From NCBI GenBank assembly GCA_963969345.1, contig OZ017767.1, positions 2,747,396 to 2,811,395 of the forward strand: a stretch of 64,000 nt of DNA, written 5' to 3'. Source of the DNA: Turbatrix aceti (lineage: Eukaryota; Nematoda; Chromadorea; Rhabditida; Panagrolaimidae). The translations under genes and the position numbers were made by a program. Shown here piece after piece: positions 24,477 to 35,689 of this stretch. The stretch's first letter is position 1. The number at the start of each line of letters is the position of its first letter. Below the pieces are notes generated by a model. That model ran no database searches, was not told the origin of the DNA, and was given only the letters and a program-made list of their open reading frames with translations.

Positions 24477-25052
24477 TCAGTAGCATTGAAAAGTATGCGG
24501 AATTTCTGACAAGTCAAAGACGTTCGAGTGAGAGCGATAGAAAATTGACCGAATTTTTTGTCGCAAAAGATTTGAGTCCACCTCGACAGGAGCGCGAACG
24601 TTGATACTTGCTTGATCGGATGCGGCGTTGTCAGATTGCAAAATGTGGTCAGTATTCAATTCGGATTTGACGTTGAAGGCGCTATGGAAGCGGTCTGATC
24701 CAAATCGCCCGGGAATGTCAAAGCGAGGAGGTCCGTGGAGCTTCGGAAGAAAAAAAACTGTCGCCAACGTTCGATTTTGACGAGGAAACCGAAGGCGTTT
24801 CGCCGGAAATTGACAAAGAGAATTCCGATCGGTGAAGAGTGGAATCAGGCCGGATTCGATGACCGGGAAACGTTTGAAAGCAGCGGGAACGGAAGCCAAG
24901 ATACTCAAACGAACGTGAAGTGATCCATGCTCACGCCAAAGAAATTCGGACTGGCGAACATCTTGAGGACGACTGGGAGACCTGTTTTGCCACGAGACAT
25001 GACATAGCGGGCGGGGATTCCAGGATCTGCAGGAGACGCGGTGATGTGGCAC
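24477..25052 (-). CDS. Unrecognised open reading frame, 191 codons
   Basis: A single open stretch on the minus strand ends ...EIPHTFQCY. Composition is mixed with no low-complexity tract, membrane segment or recognisable domain. It starts from an ATG within DNA that is also open in another frame (24931-25254, hydrophobic). It lies just downstream of the large minus-strand gene ending at 25257. It could be a separate gene, a terminal exon, or chance. Confidence 0.25.
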   Translation of the reverse strand: MPHHRVSCRSWNPRPLCHVSWQNRSPSRPQDVRQSEFLWREHGSLHVRLSILASVPAAFKRFPVIESGLIPLFTDRNSLCQFPAKRLRFPRQNRTLATVFFLPKLHGPPRFDIPGRFGSDRFHSAFNVKSELNTDHILQSDNAASDQASINVRAPVEVDSNLLRQKIRSIFYRSHSNVFDLSEIPHTFQCY

Positions 25053-25256
25053 AGGCAGGGAAACTGAGGTGCGAGAAGGCCAAGAAGATGATAAAGATCA
25101 GGAGCACCTTGAGATTGATGAACACTGGAGAACGGAGCACCATGCGTTGGGCGAGGACATCGAAGAGAAAAAAAAGAAGAACATGTAGAAAAAAAACGAA
25201 GAAAATAGGACGAGCCAGAATCGCGGAACAGTAGATCAGCCGGTGGCCTGGCATGA

Positions 25257-28200
25257 TTACTGACCGCCTCGGGGTGCTTAAAAATAAAAAAAAGATAAAT
25301 TAAAGTGGATTACAAAAATGCGGAATTGTTTTATTCACTATACAAGTTGCTGGTTTGGCCTATTTTTTATTGTTTATAAAAAATACAGTTTTTGAAAAGT
25401 AAAAATTCGGTTTTTATAAAAAATCTGGTGTTCTATATATTTTTCATTTTTCTTCAAAAAAAAACAAACCTCTTGGCCGGCGAGGAGGATCGACGCGTAC
25501 CGTCGATTCCTCGACGTACGCCGGGACTTTCTTTCCACCGACGACCCGGAGCTGGCCGACTTCGAGACGCCGCGTCGGCTGGCGGTCACGAAGTCCGTAG
25601 CGTCGAGGATGGCCAGGCTCGTTGGCCGCATGCGACGTGGTGGAGGACTGGGTGGCTTCCAGTTCGGGAAACGACGGGGCCTGGGACGTGTGGACGAGAG
25701 ACGAAAGAGCTGCGGGGGCGGGAGTGGCTGGCGCCGATCCGATCAGGCTTGACGGAGCCGATCCGAAATCCGACGCCGAAGCGCCGAACCAGAGCGCGGC
25801 CTGCGATGGAGAGCTGGCCTCTTCTGCCGAATCGGTTGCCGGGACGTTGACCAGAGACGAGAGCGAGCGCTGGAATGCCGGAGAAGTGGTCGCAGCGGGC
25901 GACGCCGGAAAAATGGCCGCGGGAGTCGGTGGACGGAGTTGAGAGGCGGAGTTGCGAGAGCGAGACGAGGTGGAAGTCGGAGTCGGGGCTCTGCGGACAG
26001 CGCCGAGGATGGTCGAGGACGCGGGTGTGGTGGGAGCAAGGTTCGGGCGTCGGAGCGGCATCGGGGCGGTGTTCACCGGCAGACCGGTCCTGATCGCCGC
26101 GGACGGGGAGTAGGCGGCTAGAAAATTGATAGTTTTTAAAATTTCAACAAGTAGATTTTTATAAAAACATTTGTGTTAAAAAATGGGGTTTGGTGACCAT
26201 TTCAAATATTTTCACTTTGATTTTGTCCATTTTTTGCAACGACTTGGATTGTTTCCACTGACTTCAATTATTTTCAATTTTGCATAGATAACGTTATCAC
26301 ACATTACTATCATTTTTGTGATAAAAAATCTTATTGAAATAATTTTTTGGCATCGTAAGACAATATGTTTTTGCCAACGCTGATTTCGAATATAGCATTG
26401 CTTAAAGGCAAATTTTGCAAATAAACGCGTTATGGCAAAAATAAAATTTTTGTTTGTAGATAATATTTAAACTCGATGTTGATATAAAATTGTTTTTTCA
26501 CAAAATTCATTTTAGCGTTTTTAATTTTTCAAAATTCATTTTTGCGTTTTATAAATTTTAAAAATTGATTTTTTTTTCATTATTCGATACAAAACTGACC
26601 GGTATTCCGTGCCAGGCGTTCGTTCTGCAGAAGCAAGAACGGCGAAGGGCCGGCAGTCGATGGGGCTGGGGCCGGGTCCACAAGGTAAGCCGGGAAGACT
26701 GGAGCGAACCGAGCAACGGCGATTGGCGACCGAGATCGGGATCGCGAAGCACGAGTCGGAGTCAAAGGGCGGCGAGTGGCAAAGACGGAAATTGCCGGCG
26801 ACACAGGACGGGCGGTGGACACAGCAGACGAGGCTGAAGGGTCCTGTGTCGGGGCGGTGAGCACGGCAGACGGGTGGGAGTCGGGAGCGGAGCGGACGAG
26901 AGCGGCGGACGGAGTGGAGGAGGCGGACGGAGCTGGAGCGGGCGTGGACTGCGGAGCGGGAGCGGAAGCCGGCGACAGAGACGAAGATGTCTCTGGCGTG
27001 GTGCGACGACGACGAGCAGCGGGTGCACCCTCGGCGACGGCTGATCCACGGCGCTTCAGGTCTTGGGGAGCAGCCGGGATCGCGACAGGTCGGGTTGGCA
27101 CCGAGCTGCCGCTGCTGGACGCCGCGTTCGTTGGTTGGGGCGCGGCTGCTGCAGGTGACGTTGAGCGGGCGGTGGTGATCCAGGCACCCGGATTGGGCGC
27201 CAGCAGCGACGAGTCCGAGGACGGGCTGTGGATTTCCGCCGGCCGGAAGAGAAGCAGAGGCGCAGCGGGTTCCTCAGGCTCCGTCCGACGAGTCCCAGTT
27301 TTCTTCGCCAAAGAAATCCTCGGCTGGTGGCGGGCCGATGGGATCGTCGGACTCGGCTCCGGAAGACAGCGGGACGTTCTTGCTGTCCACCGCTGCTTCG
27401 GGAGCCGGCGCCTCTGCCTCGGGCGCTGCTACAGGACCCTCCTGGACCTCCTGGGTGTTGGTCGGAGGCGGGCGGGCAGGAGGGCTGTAGCAGACCTCCG
27501 GCATCACGGCGCTGCCCTGCAGGGTGTCGTCGTTGGGCGGCATCGACGTGTCCGCGTCGACGTGCCCGTGACGCAGCGCGTGCTTCCGCACTAAAAATTT
27601 TGTCATATAAAAAATGTTTTCATTATTTTAAAAAATAACTTACGTCCTTCCAGCTTGAGGACCATCTTCGCCCGCACAATCCGCGACCGAACCTCTCGCT
27701 TGCGCTCGAGGACGGTCAGGATGTTGAGGAGGCCATGAGTGGCCCTTCCCTGCAACTCCGGACAGGCGGACGGGGCGAAGAGGAGGCGCCTGACCTTGTC
27801 GATCGCGATGCGGTCAAACACCGCCCCGTTCACCGTGTCGAGGTAGAGCTCCGCCATCTCTACCTCGTCCAGCACAAGCAGCGTGTGCATCTTGTGCGGC
27901 ACCGTGTACAGCGGCTCTAAAAAGTTTTTCTATATAAAAAAAATTGTGTTTTCAGAAACATACCCGGTCCGCCTGACTCCCGCGCCAGGAAGCGATCGTG
28001 CAGGTAGCGATCGCTGCGCTCCTGCTCCGTCGCCTCCAGGATGTTGAGGAGGCCTTTGAGGACCGCCTCGCGATCCTCTCGCCGGGCGTGCTGGTCGACG
28101 AGCAGGGCCCGGACACCGGCGACGTCGATCGGCTCCCAGACGATCGACTCCAGACTCTGCAGGTAGTGAGCCGCCTGCTCAGGAGTCTGGAGTCCGGCGA

Positions 28201-28258
28201 GCGCCCTCACTGACTTGGTTCGGATTGGCTGGGTGCTGGGATGAAGGTAGCCAGACAT
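25257..28258 (-). CDS. Unrecognised protein with duplicated helical exon and long Pro/Ser/Ala-rich region; one apparent +1 frame change
   Basis: Exons on minus: 28258-27964, 27916-27644, 27590-26600, 26117-25470 and 25276-25257. All splice phases agree, giving about 741 aa if one base is skipped in exon 3. Exons 1 and 2 each encode a helical segment with the shared core GLLNIL followed by a charged E/R-rich helix, so they look like an exon duplication. Exon 3 reads a zero frame to TGA at about 27274 (ending SSDGA). The +1 frame, open from about 27433, then continues (EPEEPAAPLLLFRP) for more than 220 codons into the Pro/Ser/Ala-rich part with RSRSRSP. Exon 4 ends with RRYGLRDRQPTRRLEVG and RVDPPRRPR; this basic patch loosely recalls a CENP-C-type motif, but the match is weak. 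Tail: APRGGQ. No known family was recognised. Confidence 0.5.
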
Positions 28259-28600
28259 GATAGAAGATGGAGTAGATAATCGATAAACGATGGCACAGAA
28301 ATTCTGTAAGGTTTTTTCTTCCAAACTTTGCTTTGTGGGTTGCTTTTTTTGTAATTTGCATGACACGTTTTTCTTGAGTGCATTTCTTTTTATTTCCCGT
28401 GTGCAAACTACCACAACAGGGCGAATGAATTTGCATTCTCCGGGCGAATTGAATGCATGAGTCAACTTTGCTACGATTCCCGAGTGAGTGCCTGAATTGT
28501 TTCGTTCTTGGATGTTTTTTGCCGGGTTTTTTTTTGAGAAATTTGACAAAACTTTTTTAAAACATTTTTTATGTACATTTTTTTCAGGATCTGACTGTTT

Positions 28601-28882
28601 ATGAAATTTGAATGCGAGAAAACCCGAGACCTCATCCAGCGCGGTGTAGTCGATCACCCTGACCCCGACAATGAGAACGTCGTCGGCTACAACAACAAGC
28701 AGTGCTGGATCCGAGACGCCCGCATGCGTCTCATGAAGCACGACGTCAACCTCGGATGCGCTGCTTTCTGTGTACGTCAAACACCGTTTTCCCTGCTCGC
28801 TGGCTGTTTCGAACTGGCCGCAACAACGGCAGCAATCCGAAATCTTCCGTTTCACATCCGGCCGGCTTACGTTCATTGGTGA
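28601..28882 (+). CDS. Unrecognised short frame or exon after a TTTTTTTCAG acceptor
   Basis: An ATG at 28601 follows a strong acceptor ending at 28588. The upstream side has a GTGAGT donor near 28480, so this may follow a 5' UTR intron. The frame encodes [14 protein letters not shown], then a [14 protein letters not shown] segment. A GTACGT donor at about 28772 could end the coding exon after ~57 codons; otherwise the frame runs 93 codons to TGA. The plus frame looks more protein-like than the Val-rich antisense frame. Function unknown. Confidence 0.3.
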   Translation: MKFECEKTRDLIQRGVVDHPDPDNENVVGYNNKQCWIRDARMRLMKHDVNLGCAAFCVRQTPFSLLAGCFELAATTAAIRNLPFHIRPAYVHW

Positions 28883-29068
28883 CAAAGTGAAAAAAAGGCA
28901 TTTTTGTTTTTTATTTTTATTCAAAATAAAACCAACAAAATCCCTGTTAATTGTAAAAAAATTGAAAAAGCTGTTCAAAAACATGCAACTTGGAGGCTCC
29001 AGATGCCTCACGACGGCGACCAGCGCCGAGGAGCATGACGTGAGCGAGTTTGGCCGTCCGGCAGAATT

Positions 29069-29779
29069 TCAGACGCTTGAAGGAGAGGGGTGTGGTTCCG
29101 TGGCTGCCGGTGATTCGCGTCGTTTGGGGCAACTGCCGTCGTCGGAGTGGAGTTTATCGTCGGTGATGCGGGCGGCGTCGACGGCGGCGTGTAGGAAGGA
29201 GTCGTCCGATTTGACGAGTATGCCGAAGTTGTCGGAGAAGCGGCAGGAGTCGGCGCAGAAAAATACGACGGCGGGCGCGTTGCCGAAGTTGTCGGAGAAG
29301 CGGCAGGCGTGGCTGCAAGAGAATACGTAGGCGAGTGTGCTAACCAGGAATTTTCTCTCATGGTGAGCACTGGCTACGTCGTTCTCGAGCGACAAAATTC
29401 GACGCTCCTGCGACTCAATGATACGCTTCAGACTTTCGATTTCATCGAGGCTGCTGGATTGACGCTTGGAATTCCAATAAATGGTATTGACAGTCATTTT
29501 GAGCATGTAAAGCTCTTCTCCCAGCTTTCGAGGGTCGGTTACTAAAAAATTGCCACAGTCAACAAAAATTGCTCATTACAGTGTATTTTAGTACAAAAGT
29601 AAAAAACGGCTCACAAAAAATGATTCCTAGCCTTCATAAAACTTTTTAAATTGTTAAAAAAATGACTTACTGATACGCGGCACTTGATCGGACTCCTGAG
29701 ACTGGACTTGCTCGTCGGGCTTGTTCGAAACCGGAGGCGGGCCCTTGTCGTCGTCGGACTCGTCGGTACACTTCTCCAT
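29069..29779 (-). CDS. Small two-exon coiled-coil protein, function unknown
   Basis: Exon 1 is 29779-29671 and exon 2 is 29541-29069 (donor GTAAGT, acceptor TTTTTTAG; phases agree), 193 aa. Residues 1-36 are acidic and disordered (MEKCTDESDDDKGPPP). Residues about 45-95 form a coiled coil (SLDEIESLKRIIESQERRILSLENDV). The C-terminal part is encoded by a 60-bp tandem duplication (29221 and 29281). In another frame this duplication reads TPAASPTTSA repeats, so the true C-terminal frame is uncertain and an unseen splice could switch to it. Confidence 0.5.
29219..29330. repeat. 60-bp tandem duplication in coding DNA
   Basis: TGCCGAAGTTGTCGGAGAAG begins at 29221 and again at 29281, with the following ~35 bases similar. 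It lies in the last exon of the coiled-coil gene. Confidence 0.85.
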
Positions 29780-29789
29780 GCTTGGTGCA

Positions 29790-30420
29790 GCGCGTGAAAC
29801 AGAAAACGAATCGTTGACGATAGAAAAACTGAAAGATGAAGAGAAAAAACAGCGGCACGAAAAAAAATCACTCGCAATCGAGGGGACGCCAAAAAAGATC
29901 GTTGTGTGAGTATGTGATGTGCGCCGTGTGCCACAGCGACACACGGCTCGCTGCGGCAGGGGAGAGAAGTTGCGTACTCACATCAGTACTCAAGCCTGAT
30001 CAAGTAGAAAGCTGAGATGATGAAGTTGGAAATATCAGTGAATTTGACGACCCCGATCGGTGACAGGTGTCGATGGGCGTAGGTGATCTTCGGGAGCATT
30101 TGAACAGGTCCAAGCTTCGTGGCATTCTGGGCGTAGTCTATTTTTCGTTTTACTCCGTTTCTTCAGGCAATTCATGATTTTAGACTTCGGTCGCTTCGGA
30201 GTCGGGCAATGATGCTTTTATTTTCTCTTTGAAGTATTATAATTTTTTGACGCGTCAATTGGTCTCGACGTCGTCGGTGCCGAACATGCAAGACAACGAT
30301 CAACTTCGGAATACGAACCATATCGCTAGTGCAAAACTCAGTAAATAGGGAGCAACTTAATCACAAAACGTAAATAAATACCTCGTTTGACGCAACCATT
30401 GCATGCACTACCAAAGCCGG
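29790..30420. other. Unassigned DNA
   Basis: This is the upstream flank of the coiled-coil gene. No other feature was recognised. Confidence 0.3.
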
Positions 30421-30423
30421 TAA

Positions 30424-31420
30424 ATGACCATCATGATGCACCAGCCAGCGAGCACCAAAGGTGTGAACGTGCATGCAAGCTACGGCGGGAAACTACTGAC
30501 TCACTGCCAGCTGAACAGGTGTCAAAACCACCGTCTGAAGACAGCCAATGAAATTCTAGGTATTGTCGACCGGGACGCTTCCAAGTGCTTCCTCAACGTC
30601 GAACGCATGTCCCGCGCAACCGAGATGAACAGCCCAGCCCAGGGTCATTAAATAAGTCCGACAGAACTTCCGCGCATAAGATCGATCGAGTCAAGTCTAG
30701 CCAAGTTTGGAAACATCGGCGTCGCGCATGCAACAAAACAATCGGCTCTTTCTTACTCAAAATCGGACTGGTATCAAGTTCAGTAGCGATGATCAACAGT
30801 TAACCATCAGTCGACGGTTAAATCTCTCAAAGGTGCCTTCACAGAAGCTGTAGCGGAAATGGCTATTTCTAGTGCACTGACAACTGCTCTGGCTGAAGGG
30901 CGGCAACGAAATTCTGGGAATTGTCGCCTAAAATGATTTCAAGTACATCATCCAGTTGGATCTTGCGCAACGGAGATTCAGAGTCACTCAGTCAGTCGGA
31001 CAGAACTTTCGCGTGCAAGATCTATCGAGTCAAGTCTGCCCAAGTTTGGAAACACTCATCTGCGTCGCGCATGAGAAGAAACGGCGAGCAAAGGAAGTTA
31101 CTGAAAGGCAAACTGTCGCGTTCGTAATTTGCCAGAAATCAGACAAATCTGCATATGCTGCATCAGCCACCGGTCGCTCAACCGTGGACATCTCCGCAAA
31201 CTTGCTACTATGTAAAAATCTCTCACTCAAAAGTTTTGAGTCAAAACTGCCTCAACGAAAGCTCCAACGGGAAACAGCAGATTCTGGCGCACCGACAGCT
31301 GGCCAGGTGTCAGAACCACCAGCTGAAGGGCAGCCAACGAATCGCCGACATCCGCAACAATCCGCGCTGACCATCAACCGCTTCCGTCGCTGATCATGAA
31401 CTGCCGAAGAGCACTCGAGT
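30424..31420 (+). repeat. Diverged tandem repeats, about 350-400-bp period
   Basis: CAAGTTTGGAAACA with following GCGTCGCGCATG occurs near 30699 and 31040. The stretch CAGCTG..CAGGTGTCA.AACCACC..CTGAAG.CAGCCAA occurs near 30507 and 31299, with a third partial match near 30890. ATTGTCG blocks are at 30561 and 30919. Copies differ at many sites and have no shared open frame. Confidence 0.6.
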
Positions 31421-31445
31421 ATCTGCCTCCGTTGCCCGAAACGCG

Positions 31446-31930
31446 ATGCAATGTCGACCGATAGATGTCGAAACGCCTTCAAGTCAACCGATATACATTA
31501 GTCTCCGAAGACCCGAAAAGAAAAAAAACAACTCACCTCTCAACCTCCTTCTTCTTGGCAGCGGCAACGAGTCGGACGTGGCAGGCAAGAAAGATGATGA
31601 CGCAAAAGACAAAAAAATTGCATTGCTTGTTCCAAAAATGTTCATTTTTGACTTTGCTCGCCCCTCTTCTCTTGCCGCATTCCGAATGGCTGCCGCTGAT
31701 TGTTGCTGTCTATTGTCACAGTGTCCCACGGCCACGGTGTAGTCGCTGGCTAATAAGAAGTTTTATCTACAGATGGTACACGTAAAGTGTTCACCTGAAA
31801 AAAATAGAATTATGTTTGTGTTCAAACATTTAAAAAAATGCAACTTAGTTAGAAAGGTATATTTTTGGATAAAAAAATGTAAGCAAAACATTATAACATA
31901 TTTTTTATGATTTTTAGCACGAAAATTTTT
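31446..31930. other. Unassigned DNA
   Basis: No gene was recognised. Short open stretches exist on both strands without supporting signals. Confidence 0.25.
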
Positions 31931-31938
31931 TTGATTTT

Positions 31939-32166
31939 TCATTGTGTTTTTCTGAAAAATAAAAGCAGCTTGCCAATTGCCGTGGGCGTGTGCCGCACGG
32001 GGATCAGCAGGCGGCGGGCCGAGCGGCAGACGAGGTAGTCGTCCTCCGACGCCTGCTCATCGTCGGCGTCGTACGCCGCCTCGTCGTTTTCGTCTTCAGA
32101 TGCCTCTTTATCGACGTCGTAGTCGACGTCGCTAACTTCGGAGGCGTCTAAGCTTATCAAGTTCAA
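31939..32166 (-). pseudogene. Truncated copy of the acidic-protein gene at 44.8 kb
   Basis: The minus strand encodes DASEVSDVDYDVDKEASED and YDADDEQASEDDY, matching the acidic stretch of the 44809-45264 gene. It then jumps to LVCRSARRLLIPVRHTPTAIG, which matches an alternative frame of that gene's 3' part. The 5' half is missing and an internal piece is deleted, so the reading frame changes at the joint. Confidence 0.7.
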
Positions 32167-33287
32167 CGCGCCTAAATCACAACTAAAAAAACTGGAATCG
32201 ATAATACGCAGAATTTCCGCGCTTGTTTGGCACCTACAATGCTTTATTCTATAACAAATAAAATCAAGAAACTGGTGTTCATATTATTTTGAGTAAAAAT
32301 GTTGTATTTAGACGTTATTTTTTTCTTTTCTACACTGCCATACTTTCGACACGAAAATAATTTAAAAAAAGATGAAGAGAACAGAGATAAGTTTTTCAGT
32401 CGTCGAGATTGAGAGCACGGGGGTGGATACCAGCCCAGTTGATCTTCGGGGGAGGGCCTACCCTGGGAGCACAGGTGATGTGGCTGAAGACGAGGAGTCG
32501 GGTGTCCAAAATCCAGCAACGTCGATTCCCTCTTTTGCGTAGGTCCAAGCGACGCTTTCAAACTTGTTTTCTTCAACCGTTAAAACAAAAGGCAATTGGC
32601 TGCGGAAACAATTCAAATTGAATTAAAAATTTGGATTAAAAATTTAACAGAATACAAATCTTTTTTAGCACCGTAAGCACGTAAAATTACCAGCATATTC
32701 CAGAAAGAAAAATAAAAGTTGTGACAAAGCGAAGCGGCAAAAAAATTGTCGTCATACTTTTTTTTCATCACGTCTGCCAACATTTTCAAAAATAGCATGT
32801 CTCGGCAGAGCGCGGCAACTGCGCAAAAAAAACAAAGTTGTGTTACCGAAATATAAATTTATTCCAACTTTGATCACAAGTATGCATAATAGATTCCTCA
32901 AAAAAATGTACCACTGGTAAAAAATGTATCCAGTGGATGTGCGACACGGCGTCGTCAACAACCGCTGTCGTTGACAAAAAAACAATGTCGTGCCAACTGA
33001 ATAAAAATTAATTGGCAACTACGATCACAACTATTTCCGCCCCAAAAAAAGTGCGCATGCCCAAAAAATCAATCAACAACTGAACAAACATTTTTATAAT
33101 ACATAATAAAAGCACAATTATGCGGGATCAAAATTAATCCCGCAAACATTGACAAAAAATCTCGACAATTGGACCGTATTTTTTTGGCGCTATTCAAGGC
33201 ATAGCATTTTGTAGACGTTGGTCAGTCGTCAGAAGCAAGAAGGCGGAAACATCGACGTGAAAATGAGAGATGACGACCGGAGAAGCG

Positions 33288-33662
33288 TTAGAGTTCGGCC
33301 TGCTTCGCGGTCCAGGTGCGAGTCTTGTCCAAAGACGTTCTCGGTCGACGATCCGCCTTGGGGGCCCAAGTGACGTGGATAGGGCAGACTTTTTCTTCCG
33401 AAGGAGAAGTGGATGGCGGATGCTCGGGTTTCACGGGGGCGGGGAGGCCCATCGCGGCGTTGCAATGGATGCAGGTCGTCGGCTCCAGGCGCAGCCGCTT
33501 GGCAGGTGGCGCCGTAGTCGGTGACAACGACAACGCCGTTGGCATGGAGCAGCGCCGTTCTTCCTTGATTTCTCGGCTAAGCGACACCCGCTTGGGAGCC
33601 CACGTAACAGTGCTCGAGTAGCGAGGGGGGCGGTTAGGTGTGTCAACGGCAGGGGTGGACAT
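33288..33662 (-). CDS. TWAPK family small protein, 124-aa form (copy B)
   Basis: Intact and close to the family consensus: CSMPTALS, PPAKRLRL, CIHC, the PPSTSPSEEK linker, CPIH, and a DKTRTWTAKQAEL end. The acceptor for the upstream intron or trans-splice site lies 25 nt 5' of the ATG. Its head-to-head partner is the 144-aa gene at 34541, separated by 0.88 kb. Confidence 0.65.
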   Translation of the reverse strand: MSTPAVDTPNRPPRYSSTVTWAPKRVSLSREIKEERRCSMPTALSLSPTTAPPAKRLRLEPTTCIHCNAAMGLPAPVKPEHPPSTSPSEEKVCPIHVTWAPKADRRPRTSLDKTRTWTAKQAEL

Positions 33663-34540
33663 GTTGTGAAGTGAAGTTGATTATCTGAAGAAAAATGTCA
33701 GTTAAAAAATGAACAGCAAAAATAAACGCGGAGTTGCAGACACGAACAACAATCACAGGATCACTTTTCCAGAAAGCTCAGGCACAACTCAACATGCAAA
33801 GCGATGCCATGCAAAGCAAGCTAAGCCAATGGATAAAAAATTATTCAATGGCAAAGGTGGGGAGCGGAACGGAAAAGTCACCGCGCAGACGGTTGGTCGA
33901 AGTAGTATACTAAATGGTTAACTTAAACTTATCGGGGATAAACGAGGAGGCGGCGCGAAGAGTTGCACATCCAGGGCTTACTCATGGACATACTCGCAGT
34001 GGTGCGCGCGCTGGGAAAGCCCCCTTCTTGGATAATTTTGGCGGAAAAATGCACAGCATGCCAATGCGACTACCAGGTGCCCCTTCCGACAACCGTTAAA
34101 TATTTACATTGCTTAGCGTCTTCTCACCGGTCATTCTTCGGTTTAGCCAGTTGCATTTTTGGGCCATTTATGACACTGTCACTAAAGAGTGTGATCGGCA
34201 TAGTTCTTTCGTTTTTTTCTTTTGCGGCCCGCAGTTGCGGTGCGAGTCCTAGAGGGCACTTCCACTTCCTAAAGCAGCGGTGCCGTCTGGCGGAGATGAA
34301 AGCGATTTGGCACCGCACCGCTCAATCGCTTTTTTCTTTCCATGCGCTTATCGCTCAATTTTGGAACAACAAGTTTATCGGATACCTCTTTGAACTCGGT
34401 TAACTGTGCGCATGCACATTTTTTACCGACATGTTGTCGTGGAAGGGGCAATAGCGCTATTGCAAAAGTTTGCGCTTTTTGTGTCTGCTGTTAATTTTTC
34501 AATTGTCAATTTTTTCAGATAATCAACTTCACTTCACAAC

Positions 34541-34975
34541 ATGTCCACTCCCGCCGCTGCCGTCGACACACCTCGCCGCCCCTCTCGCCTCTCAAACATC
34601 ACCCCGGAGTACGCCCCCCGTCTATCGGACGTCGTCCTGGACAAGGACCGCATCACGTGGGCCCCCAAGCGGGTGACGCTCGTCCGAGAAATCAACAAAA
34701 CTGACCGGCGCTGCTCCATGCCAACGGCGTCGTCATCAACTACGGCGCCACCTGCCAAGCTACAGCGGCTGCGCCTGGAGCCGACGACCTGCATCCATTG
34801 CAACGCCGCGATGGGCCTCCCCGCCCCCGTGAAACCCGAGCATCCGCCATCCACTTCTCCTTCGGAAGAAAAAGTCTGCCCTATCCACGTCACTTGGGCC
34901 CCCAAGGCGGATCGTCGACCGAGAACGTCGATGGACAAGCCTCGCACCTGGACCGCGAAACAGGCCGAACTCTGA
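34541..34975 (+). CDS. TWAPK family small protein, 144-aa form (copy B)
   Basis: Intact, 144 codons. Copy-specific residues: EINKTDRRC and SMDKPRTW; CIHC, CPIH and both TWAPK motifs are kept. It is preceded by AATTTTTTCAG 25 nt before the ATG. The spacer to its divergent partner contains a short CACTGTCACTAAAGAGTG segment that also recurs in copies A and C. Confidence 0.65.
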   Translation: MSTPAAAVDTPRRPSRLSNITPEYAPRLSDVVLDKDRITWAPKRVTLVREINKTDRRCSMPTASSSTTAPPAKLQRLRLEPTTCIHCNAAMGLPAPVKPEHPPSTSPSEEKVCPIHVTWAPKADRRPRTSMDKPRTWTAKQAEL

Positions 34976-35559
34976 AGTTTTCTCGTTTTTATCATTTTCA
35001 CGTCGATGACGTTGATTTTATTGAGACATGATGTGCTGTTTCAACTATTCAATGTTTGTAATAAATACGAATTGACGAAAGTGTAGCGTTTATAAGTTTT
35101 ACCGTGTTTTACTTTTTGACAGGTTTGGTGCCATTTACGACATTGTCACAAAAAGAGTGCTTGACAAGGTGTCGTCGAATATTTTTCAAACTTGTCTGTA
35201 TAACAAAATCTGTTTTCAAACCATCCAAGATGTAAGGTACTGCGATGGCACCTGTAAGGTATGCTCGCACTTGGACGTCTCAAATGTTCTTGCGTACAAG
35301 TCGTTCGAGACGTCAGACCTGTCAGAAAGTGCCAAAAATTTTGTGATGAGTGGACGGTAAAGCCCGGGTTGCAGCCCAAAAGGTATGTTCGCACGTCGCG
35401 AAGGCGCGCATCCCGAATGATCGCGCTTTTTATTTGCAATGCAAAAAAAAAACACTGCTATTATTTCAAATTACCTTTCGTGAGACGAATATCGAAGAAG
35501 CTTTCCAAACGTCGATGATTGTAGGAAGAGGGGCCCGTCAAAGAAAGTTACCCGCTTAT

Positions 35560-35689
35560 AGTCATAGCTTTTGCTAGGAACGTTGTCGGCATCGGCAAAG
35601 TCGTCTGTCCAGCGCTTGCGGGGGCGTCCTCGAGGCCAATGAGGCGCCGTTTCAAAAATCTGCCGCAAAAATTTGACACTCCTTGCCAA
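35560..35689 (-). mobile_element. Fragment of a non-LTR retrotransposon reverse-transcriptase C-terminus
   Basis: The minus strand encodes RGRPRKRWTDDF, the signature found near the C-terminus of RTE/CR1-like non-LTR reverse-transcriptase proteins, preceded by a short basic stretch. The usual following W...A.DR..W block is absent. It interrupts repeat-unit flank between copies B and C. Only a scrap remains. Confidence 0.45.

Larger units (their letters stand above)
32590..35440 (+). repeat. Copy B of the divergent-gene repeat unit
   Basis: It starts with the flank (AAAACAAAAGGCAATTGGCTGCGG) and runs through the 124-aa gene (minus) and 144-aa gene (plus) to the CGCACTTGGACGT flank. It is the same orientation as copy A and is the left arm of a large inverted repeat with copy C (centre about 35.87 kb). 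Confidence 0.8.

Noticed and set aside
24931..25254. Hydrophobic minus-strand frame resembling a membrane protein
   Set aside because: It overlaps another open frame and follows the likely gene end at 25257; its Phe/Leu runs arise from purine-rich opposite-strand DNA.
28590..28900. Antisense Val/Asp-rich frame opposite the 28601 plus-strand frame
   Set aside because: The pattern is typical of the antisense of GC-rich coding DNA; the plus strand has the splice acceptor and the better composition.
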